From Algoriphagus terrigena DSM 22685 (GTDB taxonomy: Bacteria; Bacteroidota; Bacteroidia; Cytophagales; Cyclobacteriaceae): a DNA stretch of 64,000 bases. Below, piece by piece: positions 60,474-64,000 of this stretch. The position numbers and the translations under genes are program-made. The stretch spans positions 1-64,000 of the forward strand of contig NZ_AUBW01000008.1 in NCBI RefSeq assembly GCF_000429445.1, in the 5' to 3' direction. Below the pieces are notes generated by a model. That model had not been told where the DNA came from, did no database searches, and worked only from the letters and a program-made list of their open reading frames with translations. Each line of letters starts with the position of its first letter. Position 1 is the stretch's first letter.

Positions 60474-61058
60474 ATGAGCAAAAGAGACCCCATATTCACT
60501 CCCGAGCTGGTGAAAGTGCTGAAGATCTTCATTTTTTCGTCCTTGGCATTGGTGCTGGTTCTCTCTTTTTTCAACGGATACCGTGCGAATAATTCAGGGG
60601 AAGACCGGACATTTCGAGTGACAGATTCCAAGTGGCTCTATTTTCAGAATGTCCGATCGATTCACTATGATCGAGAGATCCGGCAAGACGCTTCGATGAC
60701 TTTGTTTAGACACCGAAACAGGCTGGAAACGGACACCTTGCCGAGCTTGGATTTGGTGATTATCTTAAATCCGGTCAAAGACGACGCCTATATCTATTTT
60801 GAACTCAAGAATGGCGAATGGCCGATTCAGATCAGGACGACATCCTCGGTAATCGTGGAAACCATCGATTTTGGCAATGGGAACAATCTGGATCATTTTA
60901 ATTTGTTTAAAAAAATAGCTCCCTTAATTGAACAGAATGCCCAGTTTGAGCTGATTTTAGGAGAAGAACTCTACCCGCTCTGGGCGGAGGAAAAAGAGAA
61001 AGATGTATTAAAAACGGTCTCGGAGGACTATTTTAGACTTTTGGACATAACCAACTGA
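60474..61058 (+). CDS. Membrane-anchored protein of unknown function
   Basis: 194 residues from ATG 60474. One TM helix (IFIFSSLALVLVLSFF, about 18-34), then a soluble domain with DRTFRVTDSKWLYFQNVRSI, DLVIILNPVKDDAYIYFELK and IQIRTTSSVIVETIDFGNGN. No family recognised; the beta-rich soluble part probably faces the periplasm. Next gene begins one base after its stop. Confidence 0.8.
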   Translation: MSKRDPIFTPELVKVLKIFIFSSLALVLVLSFFNGYRANNSGEDRTFRVTDSKWLYFQNVRSIHYDREIRQDASMTLFRHRNRLETDTLPSLDLVIILNPVKDDAYIYFELKNGEWPIQIRTTSSVIVETIDFGNGNNLDHFNLFKKIAPLIEQNAQFELILGEELYPLWAEEKEKDVLKTVSEDYFRLLDITN

Positions 61059-61059
61059 T

Positions 61060-61518
61060 ATGGAAAACACCACAAATCCTGGGCTGGAGCTCTTCAAGAC
61101 CCAGATCGGGAAAAAGCTGGATAAAACTCCCTCCGCAGCAGGAAATTGGCTCGGGGGCACATTGCTAGAAATCGATCTTCATCATATCAAAGTCTCCTAC
61201 ACGATACGTCCGGATATGTGCAACCCGGGCAAGATTCTCCATGGAGGCATAGCTTCTCTGATGCTGGACGATGTGATCGGCATGGGGAATTTTGTGGCAG
61301 GATCGGAGTACCTGATGACCAGCATCAATCTCAATGTCGACTTTTTGTCTTCTGCCCAGATCGGAGAAACGCTCGAAGTGACGGCCAAACTTGTCCGTTC
61401 GGGCTCAAATCTGAATCACTGGGAAGCTGTGATAAAAAAATTGACAGGGAAAATAGTTGCCAAAGCCAGTTCCAACCTGATCAAGACGCACGTAAAACTA
61501 GGTGATTTGGGATTTTAA
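61060..61518 (+). CDS. PaaI-family hotdog thioesterase
   Basis: 152 residues. MCNPGKILHGGIASLMLDDV contains the hotdog HGG-x(8)-D active-site pattern; INLNVDFLSSAQIGETLEVT follows. It hydrolyses acyl-CoA thioesters, substrate unknown. Coupled with the preceding membrane protein gene (1-bp gap). Confidence 0.92.
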   Translation: MENTTNPGLELFKTQIGKKLDKTPSAAGNWLGGTLLEIDLHHIKVSYTIRPDMCNPGKILHGGIASLMLDDVIGMGNFVAGSEYLMTSINLNVDFLSSAQIGETLEVTAKLVRSGSNLNHWEAVIKKLTGKIVAKASSNLIKTHVKLGDLGF

Positions 61519-61571
61519 TGACTCTGATCGAAGTTGAGAGGGTAATTTCTAAATTATAAGGCTATCCAATT

Positions 61572-62105
61572 TTAGAACTGCTCCAGCTTCACCATCAAAT
61601 CCCAGACGGCGATTCCCAAAGAAACAGAGATATTCAGCGAATGTTTGGTTCCCAGCTGCGGTATTTCCAGGACTTGGTCACAGGCTTTCAACACCTCTTC
61701 TTCCACTCCGAACACCTCGTTTCCGAAGATTAGCGCATATTTTTTGCATTTTTCTGGAGAAAAATCATTCAGCTTCACGGAGTTTTCCACTTGCTCCAGC
61801 GCGCAAAGTCGATAGTTGGAGGCTTTCAGCTTTTCGATCGCCTCGGAGGTGTTAAGGCAGTATTCCCAGTCCACGGATTCAGTGGCACCCAAGGCAGTCT
61901 TCTGGATATCCCGATGGGGCGGTGTGCCGGTGATGCCACAGAGGAAGATTTTTTCGATCCGAAAGGCGTCTGCAGTGCGAAAGGCAGACCCAACATTATT
62001 CAGGCTGCGGACATTGTCCAAGACCAAGGTGATTGGTGATTTTTCGGTTTTCTTGAAATCCCCGACCGACAATCGATCCAGTTCTTCCATGCTTAATTTC
62101 TTCAT
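61572..62105 (-). CDS. TrmH/SpoU-family RNA methyltransferase
   Basis: 177 residues. Motif 1 NVRSLNNVGSAFRTADAF, motif 2 ALIFGNEVFGVEEEVL and motif 3 LEIPQLGTKHSLNISVSLGI are complete, so the knotted SPOUT domain is intact; there is no extra N-terminal substrate domain. It probably 2'-O-methylates a tRNA or rRNA ribose. Divergent from mutS with an 82-bp gap. Confidence 0.93.
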   Translation of the reverse strand: MKKLSMEELDRLSVGDFKKTEKSPITLVLDNVRSLNNVGSAFRTADAFRIEKIFLCGITGTPPHRDIQKTALGATESVDWEYCLNTSEAIEKLKASNYRLCALEQVENSVKLNDFSPEKCKKYALIFGNEVFGVEEEVLKACDQVLEIPQLGTKHSLNISVSLGIAVWDLMVKLEQF

Positions 62106-62187
62106 CTTTTTTTGATCTCCTGCCCTAAACGGCTATTTTCAGGCCTTATTCCCGACTCAAAAGTACTACAATTCCCGTTTTATCCCC

Positions 62188-64000
62188 ATGAGCAAATCCA
62201 AAGACAGAGAGGAAACTCCCCTGATGAAGCAATATAATGCCATCAAGGCTAAGCATCCCGGAGCTTTGTTGCTCTTCCGTGTCGGGGATTTTTACGAGAC
62301 TTTTGGGGAAGATGCCGTCACAGCGAGCAAGGTTTTGGATATCGTTTTGACCAAAAGGGCAAACGGCTCAGCGTCGCATATTGAGCTGGCCGGTTTTCCA
62401 CATCACTCCCTAGACAATTACCTGCCGAAGCTGGTGCGGGCCGGACATCGGGTTGCTATTTGCGATCAGTTAGAGGATCCCAAATCTGTCAAAGGAATTG
62501 TCAAGCGGGGCGTGACCGAACTGGTGACGCCGGGACTCTCCTACAACGACCAAGTCCTCGATACCCGCAAAAACAACTACTTGGCATCGATCCATTTTGG
62601 GAAGGAAAAGCATGGCATCGCCTTTTTGGATGTTTCCACAGGGGAGTTCATGTGTGCGGAAGGCAATGCGGCGTATCTGGATAAGTTGCTGCAAAGCTTT
62701 GCTCCTTCCGAGGTGATTTTTTCGAAAGCAGCTAAAAAGACAGCGGCCGAAATCATCAAAAACGACTTCATCACCTTTCATTGTGAAGATTGGGTGTATC
62801 AGTTTGATTTCGCTTACGAGAAGCTTAAAAATCACTTTGGCACAGCCAATTTGAAGGGTTTTGGAATCGAGGAACTCGAGTGTGGGATCGTTGCTGCCGG
62901 GGCGATTTTGTTTTATCTGGAAGAAACCGAGCACCGGGAAGTGCAACATATTTCGGCAATTTCCCGAATTGCAGTTGAGAAATATGTTTGGCTGGACAAG
63001 TTTACGATCCGCAATCTGGAGCTGGTTTTCCCCCAGCATGAGGGCGGGGTTCCGTTGATCCAAATCCTCGATCAGACCGTCACTCCGATGGGTTCGCGAA
63101 TGATGAAAAAGTGGATGGTGCTACCGCTCAAGGAGAAGAAAGCCATCGAGGAGCGATTGAATGTGGTGGATTTTTTCTACCAAAACTCAGCCTTGATTGA
63201 GGATATCATCGCGCAGCTGCGACATATCGGAGACCTGGAGCGTCTGATTTCCAAAGTTGTCGTCGGTCGCGCAAATCCCCGTGAGATGAACCAGATCAAG
63301 CGGGCGTTGAAATCCACCCTTCCTATTAAAGAAATTCTAAAAAACCAGTCCAATGCTACGCTGAAGCGGCTTTCGGATCAGATCAATCCCTGTGAATTTT
63401 TGCTTGAAAAAATAGCCCGTGAACTCCAAGAAGACGCTCCGATGCTCGTGCATCAAGGCGGAGTGATCAATGACGGTGTAGACCCTGAGCTTGACGAGTA
63501 CCGGGGTCTGGCTAATAAGGGCAAGGATTTTCTGGTTCAAATCCAACAGCGTGAGGTTCAGCAGACGGGGATTTCATCCTTGAAAATCTCTTACAACAAG
63601 GTCTTTGGCTACTACCTGGAGGTGACTCACGCCCACAAAGACAAGGTACCGCAGGAGTGGATCCGCAAGCAGACGCTCGTCAATGCCGAACGGTACATCA
63701 CCCCTGAGTTGAAGGATTACGAGGAAAAAATTCTTCATGCCGAGGATCGTATGCTTGGCATCGAGCAGAAGTATTTCCTGGCGCTAGTTCAGGAAGCGGC
63801 GCAGTATGTCACCCAAATCCAGCAAAACGCGCGGGTCTTGGCCACGTTAGACTCGCTCCTTTCTTTTGCAAAAGTCGCGCTGAGCAACGCCTATGTCCGC
63901 CCTAAAATATCCGACACCGAGACCTTGGAGATCAAGGATGGACGGCATCCGGTGATCGAAAAGCAGCTCCCTCCGGGTGAGCACTACGTGCCCAACGACC
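62188..64000 (+). CDS. mutS: DNA mismatch repair protein MutS (3' end outside window)
   Basis: The first 604 codons are visible and open to the window edge. MSKSKDREETPLMKQYNAIK is the start; GDFYETFGEDA holds the mismatch-reading F-x-E (F35, E37). AGFPHHSLDNYLPKLVRAGH then VAICDQLEDP follow in domain I. Domain III blocks LELVFPQHEGGVPLIQILDQ and TPMGSRMMKKWMVLPL, and the clamp GYYLEVTHAHKDKVPQEW, are present. The beginning of the ATPase domain (IKDGRHPVIEKQ) is reached; Walker A lies beyond the window. It recognises mismatches and small loops. Confidence 0.96.
   Translation, partial: MSKSKDREETPLMKQYNAIKAKHPGALLLFRVGDFYETFGEDAVTASKVLDIVLTKRANGSASHIELAGFPHHSLDNYLPKLVRAGHRVAICDQLEDPKSVKGIVKRGVTELVTPGLSYNDQVLDTRKNNYLASIHFGKEKHGIAFLDVSTGEFMCAEGNAAYLDKLLQSFAPSEVIFSKAAKKTAAEIIKNDFITFHCEDWVYQFDFAYEKLKNHFGTANLKGFGIEELECGIVAAGAILFYLEETEHREVQHISAISRIAVEKYVWLDKFTIRNLELVFPQHEGGVPLIQILDQTVTPMGSRMMKKWMVLPLKEKKAIEERLNVVDFFYQNSALIEDIIAQLRHIGDLERLISKVVVGRANPREMNQIKRALKSTLPIKEILKNQSNATLKRLSDQINPCEFLLEKIARELQEDAPMLVHQGGVINDGVDPELDEYRGLANKGKDFLVQIQQREVQQTGISSLKISYNKVFGYYLEVTHAHKDKVPQEWIRKQTLVNAERYITPELKDYEEKILHAEDRMLGIEQKYFLALVQEAAQYVTQIQQNARVLATLDSLLSFAKVALSNAYVRPKISDTETLEIKDGRHPVIEKQLPPGEHYVPND

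Noticed and set aside
1..64000. CRISPR arrays, rRNA operons, tRNA genes, diversity-generating retroelement
   Set aside because: No direct repeats with regular spacers, no rRNA or tRNA signatures and no reverse transcriptase were seen; the four-helix-bundle gene alone does not make a retroelement.

Overview
The window looks like chromosome from a pigmented aerobic Bacteroidota, most likely Cytophagales/Cyclobacteriaceae and close to Algoriphagus. The reasons are a carotenoid cluster with a fusion-type CrtYcd lycopene cyclase and a CruF-type hydratase, a TonB-dependent receptor with an N-terminal carboxypeptidase-regulatory domain, PadR plus stand-alone FtsX/MacB-type permeases, Ig-like-domain lipoproteins, a four-helix-bundle (23S IVP) protein and A-rich leaders rather than strong Shine-Dalgarno sites. 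This assignment is inference from gene content; no rRNA or tRNA gene was found.

Layout. 0-0.4 kb: 3' end of an ISL3-type transposase. 0.5-9.1 kb: small membrane protein, polA, radA, class I aldolase, a GH28 pectinase-like enzyme, a TMEM175-like channel and a DUF486 protein. 9.4-11.9 kb: aqpZ, two small beta-barrel proteins with near-identical terminators, and between them a decayed 3' end of a second aquaporin. 11.9-14.3 kb: TonB-dependent receptor. 14.4-20.7 kb (minus strand): CarH-like B12/MerR regulator, ECF sigma factor, crtI, crtB, crtYcd, ispH, crtW. 21.2-30.1 kb: two PadR genes and three large permeases plus a permease remnant. 30.3-32.0 kb (minus): cruF-like, crtZ and a 5'-truncated ORF. 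32.1-42.4 kb: DUF4286, DUF418, NTF2-like lipoprotein, dihaem cytochrome c, phosphorylase-like GT35, cytochrome-PQQ dehydrogenase lipoprotein, DUF4239 and an Omp85-like barrel. 42.5-51.0 kb (minus): MarR regulator, fadN-fadA-(four-helix bundle)-fadE beta-oxidation operon and an acyl-CoA synthetase. 51.0-51.4 kb: noncoding region rich in DnaA-box-like 9-mers with an AT-rich inverted repeat. 51.4-58.3 kb (minus): Ig-like lipoprotein, methyltransferase, mnmG, two parS sites, ybeY, RsbW-like kinase, xth, a conserved hypothetical protein, AhpD-like protein. 58.4-64 kb: comF, DinB-like protein, a frameshifted SDR gene, a membrane protein, thioesterase, TrmH-family methyltransferase (minus) and the 5' part of mutS.

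How the parts work together. The carotenoid genes predict a monocyclic keto-hydroxy carotenoid of the flexixanthin/saproxanthin type: CrtB and CrtI make lycopene, CrtYcd cyclises an end, CrtW and CrtZ oxidise the ring, CruF hydrates the open end, and IspH supplies precursor. The upstream MerR-B12 protein keeps the W-x9-EH signature and a cobalamin-ligand histidine, so light control through adenosylcobalamin is plausible. The fad operon has the Bacillus fadNAE gene order but sits under a MarR gene with two ATGCATGCAT palindromes upstream. The parS pair beside mnmG and the DnaA-box cluster 4.5 kb away suggest that this is the origin region of the chromosome.

Less usual items: a degenerate 7-bp tandem repeat family at five or more intergenic places, two of them flanking the four-helix-bundle gene; a GT35 protein without the PLP lysine; a 4-nt deletion that removes the catalytic lysine of an SDR; and permeases that share an almost identical N-terminal prefix on divergent bodies.
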